Origin: Marinobacter vinifirmus
Lineage (GTDB): Bacteria; Pseudomonadota; Gammaproteobacteria; Pseudomonadales; Oleiphilaceae
Direction of reading: 5' to 3'
NCBI RefSeq assembly: GCF_002258215.1
Contig: NZ_NEFY01000003.1
Span: forward strand, 1-64,000
Length of the DNA: 64,000 bases
Part shown: positions 14,169-27,366 of the stretch, piece after piece
How positions within the stretch are numbered: position 1 is the first letter of the stretch
Layout of the letters: each line of letters begins with the position of its first letter
The notes under the pieces: model-generated
Database searches by the model: none
What the model saw: the letters and a program-made list of their open reading frames with translations, nothing else
What the model was told of the DNA's origin: nothing
Position numbers and translations under genes: made by a program

Positions 14169-14660
14169 TGTTTGAGCGACAGGTAAAGCAAGTTTTCCGT
14201 ATGGGTAAAACCCGCAAGGCTCACTAACAGAATCTATAAGTCTTTTTTAAATTCTTTCAAAGATTATTTATTACTGTTATTACGCACCATGATTTCTGTG
14301 GAAAAGCCTAAAAATCTCAACAGAAACAAAAAAATAGAATAATAATAAGGCTTGTGACAGGTCGCTCTGAGCCCTGTGGAGAACGCCCTGTCGAATTGTG
14401 AACAAGTCCGGTTCGGAATCAGGGAGCGAGTTATCCATGGTTCGGTCAAGGTGTTGCACACAGGGTTGAAGCGGTGGTTTACACAGAGCCCTGTGTATAA
14501 CTTTTTTTCAGGGGTTTTCTGTACACAAGGCTGTAGATAGGTTTGTAAGAATTTGAAACTGAAAATAAAAAGTTTCCACAGGCTGTTCATGACCTGCACA
14601 GCCGGCCTTTTACTGAACCCCGGCTCGGGGTAGAATCCGGGGTCACCTTGAGCAACGGGA
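14169..14660. other. oriC: Probable chromosomal replication origin (oriC)
   Basis: Non-coding stretch between rpmH and dnaA, the oriC location in Pseudomonas relatives. DnaA-box-like 9-mers include TGTGTATAA (14492-14500), TTATCCATG (14431-14439), TGTGGAGAA (14375-14383) and TGTGGAAAA (14297-14305), with further partial matches near 14573-14580. A very AT-rich segment at about 14225-14350 could be the unwinding element. No gene is seen in these 490 bases. Confidence 0.7.
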
Positions 14661-14708
14661 AAGCCCTTTCCGGTGTAAGAACAGTCAGGTAGTCGGGAGC
14701 AGGCGGTC

Positions 14709-16178
14709 GTGCCGAACAGTATGTGGCATCAATGTCTTGAAGTACTCCGGGATGAATTTCCCGCACAGCAGTTTAATACTTGGTTGAGGCCCCTCCAGTC
14801 GGATCAGCGCGAAGGGCAGTTGATGCTGTTCGCTCCCAACCGTTTCGTGATGGATTGGGTGAATGAAAAATACCTGCGCCGTATAGAAGAAGTATTAAAG
14901 GAGCTGGGAGGCGGTCAGGCCCCCCGGGTTCAGATGAAAGTGGGGTCTGCCCCCAAGGCGAGCGAGCCGGTGGTGCGTTCGGTGGCCGAGCCGGTTCCGG
15001 AACGCCTGTCTGATGAAACCGGCGAGACCGTTACTGAAGAAGAGAAAAGCGTGGCGGCTACGGTGGCCAGTCCGCGCCAGGCGCCAGGCAGCACGTCTGC
15101 CGGCAGGACCGGTGGTAACGAACGGCGCCCGGTGCAGGTTGAGGGTGATATCAAGCACCAGAGTTTCCTGAACGAAACCTTTACCTTCGATACCTTTGTA
15201 GAAGGTAAATCCAACCAGCTGGCCCGCGCGGCCTCCATGCAGGTGGCAGAGAACCCCGGTGGCGCCTATAACCCGTTATTCCTTTATGGTGGCGTAGGCT
15301 TGGGTAAAACCCACCTGATGCACGCCATCGGTAACGAGATTGTCCGTCGCAACCCGAAGGCCAAGGTGGCGTACCTGCGCTCGGAACGGTTTGTGGCCGA
15401 TATGGTCAAGGCGCTGCAGCTGAACGCCATCAATGAATTCAAACGCTACTACCGCTCGGTCGATGCCTTGCTGATTGACGATATCCAGTTCTTCGCCCGC
15501 AAGGAGCGCTCCCAGGAAGAGTTTTTCCACACCTTCAATGCGCTGCTTGAGGGTGGTCAGCAGGTGATTGTGACCTGTGACCGTTTCCCGAAAGAAATCG
15601 TGGATATGGAAGAGCGACTGAAATCCCGGTTCGGCTGGGGCCTGACGGTGATGGTCGAGCCGCCGGAGCTGGAAACCCGGGTCGCGATTCTGATGAAGAA
15701 GGCCGAGCAGGCCAATGTGAAGCTGAGCAGCGAAGCGGCGTTTTTCATTGCCCAGAAAATACGCTCCAACGTCCGGGAGCTTGAAGGCGCGCTGCGTTTG
15801 GTGATAGCGAATGCTCACTTCACTGGCTCTGAGATTACCCCGCCGTTTATCCGGGAAAGCCTGAAAGACCTGCTGGCACTGCATGAAAAGCAGGTCAGTA
15901 TTGATAATATCCAGCGCACCGTGGCGGAGTATTACAAGATCAAGGTATCGGACCTGTTGTCCAAGCGCCGGACCCGTACCGTCACCCGGCCCCGCCAGGT
16001 GGCGATGTCCCTGGCCAAGGAACTGACCAACCACAGTTTGCCGGAAATTGGCGATGCCTTTGGCGGCCGTGACCACACCACGGTGCTGCACGCCTGCAAG
16101 AAGATAATCGAGTTGCAGGAAACCGATCCGGGCATCCGGGAAGACTACCAGAACTTTATGAGACTGCTGACCACCTGA
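14709..16178 (+). CDS. dnaA: Chromosomal replication initiator DnaA
   Basis: 489 residues from a GTG with GGAG 9 bases upstream. Domain I ([25 protein letters not shown]), a variable linker (about 85-150), an AAA+ domain with GGVGLGKTH near 194 and LLIDDIQF near 257, and a C-terminal DNA-binding domain ending in the signature [12 protein letters not shown] near 455. It initiates replication at the adjacent origin. Confidence 0.98.
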   Translation: MPNSMWHQCLEVLRDEFPAQQFNTWLRPLQSDQREGQLMLFAPNRFVMDWVNEKYLRRIEEVLKELGGGQAPRVQMKVGSAPKASEPVVRSVAEPVPERLSDETGETVTEEEKSVAATVASPRQAPGSTSAGRTGGNERRPVQVEGDIKHQSFLNETFTFDTFVEGKSNQLARAASMQVAENPGGAYNPLFLYGGVGLGKTHLMHAIGNEIVRRNPKAKVAYLRSERFVADMVKALQLNAINEFKRYYRSVDALLIDDIQFFARKERSQEEFFHTFNALLEGGQQVIVTCDRFPKEIVDMEERLKSRFGWGLTVMVEPPELETRVAILMKKAEQANVKLSSEAAFFIAQKIRSNVRELEGALRLVIANAHFTGSEITPPFIRESLKDLLALHEKQVSIDNIQRTVAEYYKIKVSDLLSKRRTRTVTRPRQVAMSLAKELTNHSLPEIGDAFGGRDHTTVLHACKKIIELQETDPGIREDYQNFMRLLTT

Positions 16179-16230
16179 CCGGGGTGGCAAAACCAATAAC
16201 ATTCACTTCCGATAACTGAAGCCGAGTGCC

Positions 16231-17334
16231 ATGAAACTGACAATCAGCCGTGAATCCCTGCTCACCCCGCTGCAAAGCATTGCGGGCGTTGTGGAAAAGA
16301 AACAGACCATGCCGGTGCTGTCCAACGTGTTGTTGGAAGCGGAAGACAATACCCTGACGCTGACCGGTACCAATATGGAAGTGGAGCTGGTAGGCCGGGT
16401 AACCCCGGTACACGTGGACCAGCCTGGCAGGATCACGGTTCCGGCCCGCAAGCTGTCGGATATCTGTCGTGCGCTTGGCGACGAGGCGCCGATTGACCTG
16501 GCACTGGAAGGCGATCGCTTGCACGTGCGCGCGGGTAATTCCCACTTCACCCTGTCCACCCTGCCGGCTGAGCATTTCCCGAACGTGGAAGACGAGCCGG
16601 AAAGCTTCCGCCTGGAGTTGCCCCAGAAGGAACTCGGCCGCATGTTCGATGCCACCGCCTTCGCCATGGCCCAGCAGGATGTGCGTTACTACCTGAACGG
16701 GCTGTTGCTGGAAGTGGACAGCGGCCATGTCCGTACCGTGGCTACCGATGGCCATCGCCTGGCCATGGCTCACAGCGATCTGCAGACCGGTTGTCCGGAC
16801 CTGCGCCAGGTGATTGTGCCGAGAAAAGGGGTCCTTGAGCTGGCCCGCCTGCTCGATGACGACGAGTCCCCCGTCACGTTGGTGATCGGCGATAACCATC
16901 TCCGTGCCACAGTGGGTGCGTACACCTTTACCTCCAAGCTGATTGAAGGCAAGTTTCCGGACTACAACCGGGTTATTCCCCGTGGCGGCGACAAGATTGT
17001 CCTGGCCGATCGCGCCACACTGAAAAATACCCTGCAGCGGGCCGGTATCTTGTCCCATGAAAACATTCGCGGCGTGCGCCTGAACCTGTCCCCGGGACAG
17101 TTGCAGGTATTTGCCAACAACCCGGACCAGGAACAGGCCGAAGATGCCTTGCCGGTAGACTACCAGGGCGAATCCCTGCAGATCGGTTTCAATGTAGGCT
17201 ACCTGGTGGATGTGATGAACGTCCTGGACGATGCCCAGGTGAAGATCACTCTGTCTAATCCAAACAGCAGTGCGCTGATTGAAGCCGAGAATGACAACAG
17301 CTGTCTGTATGTTGTCATGCCCATGCGGCTGTAA
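16231..17334 (+). CDS. dnaN: DNA polymerase III beta sliding clamp
   Basis: 367 residues, exactly the family length. Starts MKLTISRESLLTPLQSIAGVVEKKQTMP and ends with the conserved YVVMPMRL that forms the C-terminal clamp tail. It forms the ring that tethers Pol III to DNA. It lies 52 bases after dnaA and is probably co-transcribed with it. Confidence 0.98.
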   Translation: MKLTISRESLLTPLQSIAGVVEKKQTMPVLSNVLLEAEDNTLTLTGTNMEVELVGRVTPVHVDQPGRITVPARKLSDICRALGDEAPIDLALEGDRLHVRAGNSHFTLSTLPAEHFPNVEDEPESFRLELPQKELGRMFDATAFAMAQQDVRYYLNGLLLEVDSGHVRTVATDGHRLAMAHSDLQTGCPDLRQVIVPRKGVLELARLLDDDESPVTLVIGDNHLRATVGAYTFTSKLIEGKFPDYNRVIPRGGDKIVLADRATLKNTLQRAGILSHENIRGVRLNLSPGQLQVFANNPDQEQAEDALPVDYQGESLQIGFNVGYLVDVMNVLDDAQVKITLSNPNSSALIEAENDNSCLYVVMPMRL

Positions 17335-17352
17335 TTATTTCTGGAGGACTTT

Positions 17353-18624
17353 ATGGGTGCCGTAACGAATGGAATCAAAGGTGCTTTCCGAATTGGCCAG
17401 ACCTTGTCGGTGCTGGGCCGTACCGGGCTGAACTGGGTGCGGGGCGATCGCCCCCCTACCCCGCAGCTGCTGCGCCAGACCTTCGAAAACCTGGGTGCTA
17501 CCTACATCAAGCTGGGCCAGTTTATCGCCAGCTCGCCTACCTTTTTCCCGAAGGAGTATGTGGAGGAGTTCCAGTATTGCCTGGATAAAACCCCGAGCCT
17601 GCCCTTCAGCGTCATCCGCAAGATTATCCGGGATGAACTGGGCCGGCCGATTGACCAGGTGTTTGCCGAGATCGATCCGGTGGCCCTCGCCTCCGCATCC
17701 ATTGCCCAGGTACATGCGGCAAAGCTGGTGACCGGTGAAGATGTGGTGATCAAGGTTCAGAAGCCGGGTGTGGAAAACATCCTGCTGACGGACCTGAATT
17801 TTCTGTATCTGTCTGCCCGTATCCTGGAAACCCTGGCTCCGAAACTGTCCTGGACTTCCCTGTCGGGCATTGTCGATGAAATCCAGCAAACCATGATGGA
17901 AGAATGTGATTTCATCAAGGAAGCCAATAACCTCAAGGTTTTCCGACAGTTCCTGAACGATACCCACAACGAAGACGCCACGGTTCCCCTGGTGTACGAG
18001 CATTGCAGCAGCCGTAGGATCCTCACCATGGAACGCTTCCATGGCGTACCGCTGACCGACCTGGAAAGTATTCGCGGATTTTCCAGCGATCCGGAACGCA
18101 CCCTGATTACGGCCATGAATACCTGGTTTGCCAGCCTGACCAAGTGCGAATTTTTCCACGCGGATGTGCACGCCGGTAACCTGATGGTGTTGAAGGACGG
18201 ACGGGTCGGGTTTATTGATTTCGGCATTGTGGGCCGTATCAAGCCGGACACCTGGCAGGCGGTAAGCGATTTTATTTCCGCCATCATGGTGGGCAACTTC
18301 GATGGCATGGCCGATGCCATGATTCGTATCGGCGTGACCCGTCGCTCTGTGCGGGTGGAAGATTTGTCTGCGGATTTGCAGAAACTGTACCGTCAGATGG
18401 ATCGCATGGTGCCGGACGATGTGCCCTATCAGGTGGACCAGGCCGAGGATGATGTGAACAACATCCTGATGGATATGGTCAAGGTTGGCGAAAGCCACGG
18501 GCTGCACTTCCCGCGTGAGTTCGCGCTGTTACTGAAACAGTTCCTGTACTTCGACCGTTATGTGCATATCCTGGCGCCGGAAATGGATGTGTTTATGGAT
18601 GAACGCCTGACCATGCTGCATTAA
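17353..18624 (+). CDS. ABC1/UbiB-family atypical kinase-like protein
   Basis: 423 residues. It has the family KxGQ motif (YIKLGQFIASSPTFFPKEY near 53), the alanine-rich loop (VALASASIAQVHAAKL near 115), the VIKVQKPG lysine, EECDF (ExD motif), FHADVHAGNL and FIDFG. UbiB relatives act as ATPases in ubiquinone biosynthesis, but this is shorter than UbiB (about 540) and lacks its C-terminal membrane helices. It stands between dnaN and recF, 18 bases after dnaN, where no such gene is found in E. coli or Pseudomonas. Its role is unknown. Confidence 0.85.
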   Translation: MGAVTNGIKGAFRIGQTLSVLGRTGLNWVRGDRPPTPQLLRQTFENLGATYIKLGQFIASSPTFFPKEYVEEFQYCLDKTPSLPFSVIRKIIRDELGRPIDQVFAEIDPVALASASIAQVHAAKLVTGEDVVIKVQKPGVENILLTDLNFLYLSARILETLAPKLSWTSLSGIVDEIQQTMMEECDFIKEANNLKVFRQFLNDTHNEDATVPLVYEHCSSRRILTMERFHGVPLTDLESIRGFSSDPERTLITAMNTWFASLTKCEFFHADVHAGNLMVLKDGRVGFIDFGIVGRIKPDTWQAVSDFISAIMVGNFDGMADAMIRIGVTRRSVRVEDLSADLQKLYRQMDRMVPDDVPYQVDQAEDDVNNILMDMVKVGESHGLHFPREFALLLKQFLYFDRYVHILAPEMDVFMDERLTMLH

Positions 18625-18655
18625 CGGGGCCCAGGTTTATCGAGATTTTCTCCCT

Positions 18656-22226
<3,571 letters not shown>

Positions 22227-22253
22227 CACCCGGGCGCTATCCAGGCCAAAAAA

Positions 22254-22285
22254 AACGGTGGCATCCGCAAGGAGCCACCGTTTTT
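22254..22285. terminator. Bidirectional terminator between gyrB and the convergent gene
   Basis: AACGGTGGC (22254-22262) pairs with GCCACCGTT (22274-22282), flanked by an A-run on the left and a T-run on the right, so it can stop both gyrB and the minus-strand gene. Confidence 0.88.
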
Positions 22286-22318
22286 GTTATCAGTACCGAG
22301 TGAATATTCCAGTCCGTA

Positions 22319-23086
22319 CTATTTGGAAGACTGTGCCCGCTTCCGTTCCTTTTCTTTTTCCTTCTCCACCAGGTGCGGCGCCATCACCTCTTCCAGGGTA
22401 TGGCCGGTAAGCCTGCGAATGGTGCGCCACAGGTACCAGAAAATCAGCATCATCATCACCATGGAGGGAATGGCGATCATCGGGTAGCTGACCAGGGTCA
22501 TCCGCCCGAGTTCTTCATTAAACGCCTGGGTGCCAGACGGGCTGACCACAATCCACTTCGCCAGCACGTAGTTCATGATGGACGAGAACAGGAAGGTTCC
22601 GGCAAAGAAGTAACTGGCTTTCATCAGCCGCTCTTCAAATTCATCCACACTGCCCCGCTCCTCCAAAGAAGCATGGATTTTATCCACATCAAGAACGTTG
22701 GGGTTATACAGCAGGGTTCGTACCAGCGGGTACCTGGTGCGGGTGGAGATAAGCACGGCCAGCCCGATCACCGCGGGCACCGCCGCTTCCTTAATGGCCA
22801 GCCAGCCAGCGTCCAGTTCCAGCAGGCCGATACCACCGGTCAGGCCCACACTGATCAGGCCCAGCAGGGCAATAAAGTTCTTCTTCTGGTACCGGATGAG
22901 TTCGAACAGGCCCCAGCCTAACGGGAAGGCCAGGCCGAGGATCAACGCATTAACACTGCCCAGGTGCTCATCGCCACTGAACTTCATCAGAATAACGGAG
23001 GGAATCACGATACTGACCAGCAAATCGATCCAGGGGCGCGGCTGGTGATCCGGCGTGGTCTTGGGCTGGGAATTATCCGAAGTCAT
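22319..23086 (-). CDS. VC0807-like inner-membrane protein
   Basis: 255 residues from MTSDNSQPK; the longer frame to 23179 would run into the divergent exporter promoter. About six hydrophobic helices, with a conserved RTRYPLVRTLLYNPNVLDVD segment in the middle and a very charged C-terminus (EKEKEKERKR). It resembles the VC0807 family of uncharacterised membrane proteins. It is divergent from the ABC exporter gene. Confidence 0.7.
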   Translation of the reverse strand: MTSDNSQPKTTPDHQPRPWIDLLVSIVIPSVILMKFSGDEHLGSVNALILGLAFPLGWGLFELIRYQKKNFIALLGLISVGLTGGIGLLELDAGWLAIKEAAVPAVIGLAVLISTRTRYPLVRTLLYNPNVLDVDKIHASLEERGSVDEFEERLMKASYFFAGTFLFSSIMNYVLAKWIVVSPSGTQAFNEELGRMTLVSYPMIAIPSMVMMMLIFWYLWRTIRRLTGHTLEEVMAPHLVEKEKEKERKRAQSSK

Positions 23087-23195
23087 GTAAATACCTGAGT
23101 CTGAAAATTTGGTGCTGTTCAGGCACCCTGTGAATGCCCACAGTATACGATGAATCTGGCACAATCTGCTCCTTACCAACCGAACAGGAAATCCC

Positions 23196-24989
23196 GTGCG
23201 CGCCTACGCTGATAACGACTACCCCGCCGACCACAAACCCGACTGGAAAGTGATTGCCGGGCTCTGGCCCTACCTGACCGAGTTCCGGGGCCGGGTAGCA
23301 CTGGCGTTGTCTTTGCTGGTATTGGCCAAGCTGGCCACCGTAGCCACCCCGGTAGCCCTGAAATACATTGTGGATTACCTGGACCAGAACCGCGGCGCCG
23401 ACATGCTGCTGTGGATTCCGGTGGTGCTGGTGGTGGCCTACGGCTCCCTGCGCTTTGGCGCCACTCTGTTCAACGAGCTTCGGGATGCCGTGTTCGCCCG
23501 GGTAGCCGAGCGGGCGATGCGGCGGGTGTCGTTGCGGATCTTTGAACACCTGCACCAGCGCGAGCTGGGCTTTCACCTGGACCGAAAAACCGGTGGCCTG
23601 GCACGGGATATCGAACGGGGCACCAACGGCATCAGCTTCCTGCTGCGCTTCACCCTGTTCAACATCGTGCCCACCATCCTGGAAATCCTGCTGGTCGCGG
23701 GCATCCTGTTAGTCGTGTTCAACGTCGGCTATGTACTGGCCATCCTGGTGGCAGTGGTGGTTTACGTGGTGTTCTCCATCAAGATCACCGAGTGGCGAAC
23801 GAAGTTCGTGCGGGAAGCCAACGCCCGGGACAACCAGTCCAACTCCCGGGCCATCGACAGCCTCCTCAACTACGAAACCGTCAAATACTTCAACAACGAA
23901 CGCTACGAAGCCGAACTGTACGACCAGGACCTGGACGACTGGGAAAAGGCCCGGCTGAAAAACCGCCTGTCCCTGGCCACCCTGAACGCCGGCCAGGCGC
24001 TGATCATCGGCATGGCCTTGATTGTCATCATGGCCATGGCGGTGGGTGAAGTGGCCAGTGGCGAGATCACCCTGGGCGACTTCACCATGATAAACGCCTA
24101 CCTGATCCAGCTGTTCATCCCCCTGAACGCCCTGGGTTTCGTCTACCGGGAAATCCGCCAGGCCCTGGTAAACGTGGAGCGCCTGTTCAAACTGCTTGGG
24201 GATAAACCCGCCATCCAGGATGCGCCGAATGCCAAACCCCTGGCTGTGGATAACGGCGAGGTACGCTTCGAACACATTCACTTCGCCTACCGCCCGGACC
24301 GGCCCATCCTGCAGGATGTTAACTTCACCATACCTGCCGGCCATACCGTGGCCGTAGTAGGCGCCAGCGGCGCCGGCAAGTCTACCCTCGCCCGGCTGTT
24401 ATTCCGGTTCTATGAGGTGAATAAAGGTGCCATCCGGATTGATGGCCAGGATATCCGCGACGTGACCCAGGACAGCCTGCGCTCGGCCATCGGTGTGGTA
24501 CCGCAAGACACCGTCCTGTTCAATGATACCCTGTACCGCAACCTCGCCTACGGCCGCCCCGAAGCGACCGAGGAAGAAGTCTACCGGGCCGCACGCATGG
24601 CCCACCTGGAAGACTTTATCCACAGCCTGCCAGAAGGTTACGAAACTAAAGTGGGAGAGCGTGGCCTGAAGTTATCCGGTGGCGAAAAGCAGCGGGTGGC
24701 CATTGCCCGGGTGATTTTGAAGAACCCGCCGCTGCTGATCTTGGATGAAGCTACCTCGTCTCTGGATTCGCTATCTGAGCAGGCAATTCTCGGCGCGTTG
24801 AAAGAAGTCAGTCAGCAGAGAACCACCTTGGTGATCGCCCACCGGTTATCCACCATCCGCGATGCCAACACCATCCTTGTGATGGATGGTGGCCGAATAG
24901 TGGAAAGCGGCAGCCACAATGACTTGCTAGCCCGCGGTGGTCATTACGCTCATCTGTGGGAACAACAGCACCGGAGCGAGGATAACTGA
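23196..24989 (+). CDS. Atm1/HMT1-type ABC exporter (fused permease and ATPase)
   Basis: 597 residues from a GTG. Six-helix membrane domain (about 25-310), including the ABCB7-like motifs GLARDIERGTNGISFLLRF and NYETVKYFNNE, then an ATPase domain with GASGAGKST near 388, LSGGEKQRV near 493 and LILDEATSSLDS near 513. Members export glutathione-linked or heavy-metal compounds. The exact substrate cannot be told from the sequence. Confidence 0.88.
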   Translation: MRAYADNDYPADHKPDWKVIAGLWPYLTEFRGRVALALSLLVLAKLATVATPVALKYIVDYLDQNRGADMLLWIPVVLVVAYGSLRFGATLFNELRDAVFARVAERAMRRVSLRIFEHLHQRELGFHLDRKTGGLARDIERGTNGISFLLRFTLFNIVPTILEILLVAGILLVVFNVGYVLAILVAVVVYVVFSIKITEWRTKFVREANARDNQSNSRAIDSLLNYETVKYFNNERYEAELYDQDLDDWEKARLKNRLSLATLNAGQALIIGMALIVIMAMAVGEVASGEITLGDFTMINAYLIQLFIPLNALGFVYREIRQALVNVERLFKLLGDKPAIQDAPNAKPLAVDNGEVRFEHIHFAYRPDRPILQDVNFTIPAGHTVAVVGASGAGKSTLARLLFRFYEVNKGAIRIDGQDIRDVTQDSLRSAIGVVPQDTVLFNDTLYRNLAYGRPEATEEEVYRAARMAHLEDFIHSLPEGYETKVGERGLKLSGGEKQRVAIARVILKNPPLLILDEATSSLDSLSEQAILGALKEVSQQRTTLVIAHRLSTIRDANTILVMDGGRIVESGSHNDLLARGGHYAHLWEQQHRSEDN

Positions 24990-24996
24990 GAAGTTA

Positions 24997-25109
24997 GGGG
25001 TTCAGCGGGGGAGGCCTTTCCAAAACCTTGCGGAGCCATGGATGGCGGAGCAGAGCGTACAGGGATGTATTCACAGCGTGTTTTGGAAAGGCCTCCCCCG
25101 CTGAACCCC
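24997..25109. repeat. 113-bp element with perfect 30-bp inverted arms
   Basis: Arms 24997-25026 and 25080-25109 are exact reverse complements (outer end GGGGTTCAGCGGGGGAGG). The 53-bp centre contains GCCATGGATGGC. It fills the space between two convergent genes (abc exporter, recD). It could be a mobile repeat (MITE/REP-like) that also terminates transcription. Confidence 0.85.
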
Positions 25110-25116
25110 GGGACCT

Positions 25117-27366
25117 TTACTCCGTTAACCGAAGAGCCAGACCTGAAGCCCGCACCACCTGCTGCCCTACGCTATCCTTGAACACCTGCGCATCGCCGGT
25201 AATCAGGCTGAACCAGTTCTTGGCCCGGGTGATGCCGGTATAAACCAGCTCTTTAGTAAGCACCGGGCTGAGGCGATCCGGTAGCACCAGACAGGTGTGG
25301 TTGAACTCCGAGCCCTGGGACTTATGTACAGTCATCGCGTATACGGTCTCGAGTTGCTGCAATCGGCTTGGGGAAATCCAGCGGATGCCGCCGGTGCTGT
25401 CACCGCTGGGGAAGGCTACCCGAAGGGTCTGTTTGGGCTCGCCGGTTTCGGTCTTATCCCAGGGCACGCTGAAGGTGATACCGATATCCCCGTTCATCAG
25501 TCCCAGGTTGTAATCGTTACCGGTGACCAACACCGGACGGCCAGCGTACCAACCTTCGGTTTTTTCGATCAGTTTTTCCGCCAGCAGCTTTTGGGCGATT
25601 TGCTGGTTTAAGCCTTCCACGCCCCAGGGGCCTTTGCGTAACGCACACAAAACCTGGAAATCGTTAAAGGCTTCCAGCACTTCTGCCGCGTGGGCATCCC
25701 AGGCTTCCCGGGGACTGTCCGCGGTTAAACCTGAGCTGTGGATAACTTCCAGATAATGACGATAGCCCACCGGCGGTGGCAGTGCTTTGCCATTCACCAC
25801 CCGCCCCTGCCCGGCGTTGCGGAAGCTCTCCGGGGTGCCGGTGATGGCGTGGCGGCAGATCAGCTCAAGCGTCTGTTCCGGGTCGGGTCTCGGCGTGTCG
25901 CCGTTCAGCCAGATCACATCCTCGAACTCGGTGCCCCGGATCTGCCCCAATACACGGCTGGTGAGCGCGCTGGTGTTCACAGCTTCCGCCAGTTCGCGGA
26001 TACCGCTGTCCTGCCCGAACCGGTAGCTCTTGCGCAGCATGGCCACGGCCTGGTCCAAGGCTTGGCCTGAGTTATCCACAAGGCCATCGGGTACCCGGGC
26101 GCCGGTCATGGCGGCCAGCCAGCTGGCGGTGTCCGGGGTGTAGTGGGCGTCGAAGGCCCGCTGGCACAGCTCGCCCAGCACCGCGCCGGCATCCACCGAG
26201 GCCAGTTGGTCTTTGTCGCCCAGCAGGATGAGTTGGGCGCTCGCGGGCAGGGCGTCGAACACCGAGGCCATCAGGTCCACATCCACCATGGAGGCTTCAT
26301 CGATCACCAGGATATCCACCAGCAGCGGGTTGTCCTGGTTGTGGCGGAACTGGCGGGTATCCGGCCGGCTGCCCAGTAACCGGTGCAATGTGGTTACCTT
26401 GGTGGGAATGTCGTCCAGTTCCACGGAGCCGGGCAGGTCTGCCAGCGGCAGCTTGCTGACGGCGCCGCCAATGGATTCGTTCAGGCGGGCGGCGGCCTTG
26501 CCGGTGGGCGCGGCCAGGCGGATACGGTACTTGCGCCCTGCCCGTTCCGGGCTTTCCCCGGCTACGGCCTGCAGGGCAGCCAGCAGGTTAACGACAGTGG
26601 TGGTCTTGCCGGTACCCGGGCCGCCGGTGATCACCGCAAAGCGGTTGCGGGCGGCCAGGGCGCAGGCCAGTTTCTGGTAATCCACCGGTTTGGTGGACCG
26701 GAACAGTTTGTTGAGGGCTGTTGATAAGGTTTGCGCGGCCACTGATTGAGGGTCTGCTAGCGGCGATGACAAGGCCAGCCGTTGCTGGATACCCTCGGCA
26801 ATACGCTGTTCGTAGCGCCAGAACCGGCGCAGATAAAGCCGGCTGCCGTTGAGCACCAGCGGTGCCGGCATGGAGCCATCGCTAACAGCGAGAGAGCTTT
26901 GCAGGGCCGCCAGGCAATCGGCCAGTTGCACCCGGGCCAGCAGCTCCTGTGGATAAATCCCTTGCAGGTTGGCCACCTCGGCTTCGGACAGACCGGCATG
27001 GGTCGGTTCTTCTGGCGGCAGCGCCAGGGTATGGCCGGCATCGGCCAGCAGCGTGGCCAGGTCGATGCACACGTGGCCACGGCCCACCTGGTGGGAGGTC
27101 AGCGCCGCCAACAGCAGCACCAATGGTTGCGGGCTTTCACCCTGTTCTTCGCTGAGTTCCCGGATCAGTCGGGCAAAGCCGGTATCCAGCGGGCGAATCC
27201 AGCCGGCCTGCTGCCATTGCCCTAACAGGGTTTCGGTGTCGCTCAGGCTGGCCAGTAGCTGAGAGTTATCCACAGGCTTGCGCGGTTCCGTTGCTGTTGT
27301 GTTCACCGGTGCATCGTCTCCCAGGTCCAGGGCAAACTGGTTTTCGGTGTGGCGGGTACGGCTCAT
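25117..27366 (-). CDS. recD: Exodeoxyribonuclease V alpha subunit
   Basis: 749 residues; the 5'-3' helicase of RecBCD. Walker A GGPGTGKTTTVVNLL near 250, VIDEASMVD near 358, and the C-terminal YAMTVHKSQGSEF and YTGITRAK motifs. Its start overlaps the recB stop as ATGA. Longer than E. coli RecD (608), as in pseudomonads. Confidence 0.96.
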   Translation of the reverse strand: MSRTRHTENQFALDLGDDAPVNTTATEPRKPVDNSQLLASLSDTETLLGQWQQAGWIRPLDTGFARLIRELSEEQGESPQPLVLLLAALTSHQVGRGHVCIDLATLLADAGHTLALPPEEPTHAGLSEAEVANLQGIYPQELLARVQLADCLAALQSSLAVSDGSMPAPLVLNGSRLYLRRFWRYEQRIAEGIQQRLALSSPLADPQSVAAQTLSTALNKLFRSTKPVDYQKLACALAARNRFAVITGGPGTGKTTTVVNLLAALQAVAGESPERAGRKYRIRLAAPTGKAAARLNESIGGAVSKLPLADLPGSVELDDIPTKVTTLHRLLGSRPDTRQFRHNQDNPLLVDILVIDEASMVDVDLMASVFDALPASAQLILLGDKDQLASVDAGAVLGELCQRAFDAHYTPDTASWLAAMTGARVPDGLVDNSGQALDQAVAMLRKSYRFGQDSGIRELAEAVNTSALTSRVLGQIRGTEFEDVIWLNGDTPRPDPEQTLELICRHAITGTPESFRNAGQGRVVNGKALPPPVGYRHYLEVIHSSGLTADSPREAWDAHAAEVLEAFNDFQVLCALRKGPWGVEGLNQQIAQKLLAEKLIEKTEGWYAGRPVLVTGNDYNLGLMNGDIGITFSVPWDKTETGEPKQTLRVAFPSGDSTGGIRWISPSRLQQLETVYAMTVHKSQGSEFNHTCLVLPDRLSPVLTKELVYTGITRAKNWFSLITGDAQVFKDSVGQQVVRASGLALRLTE

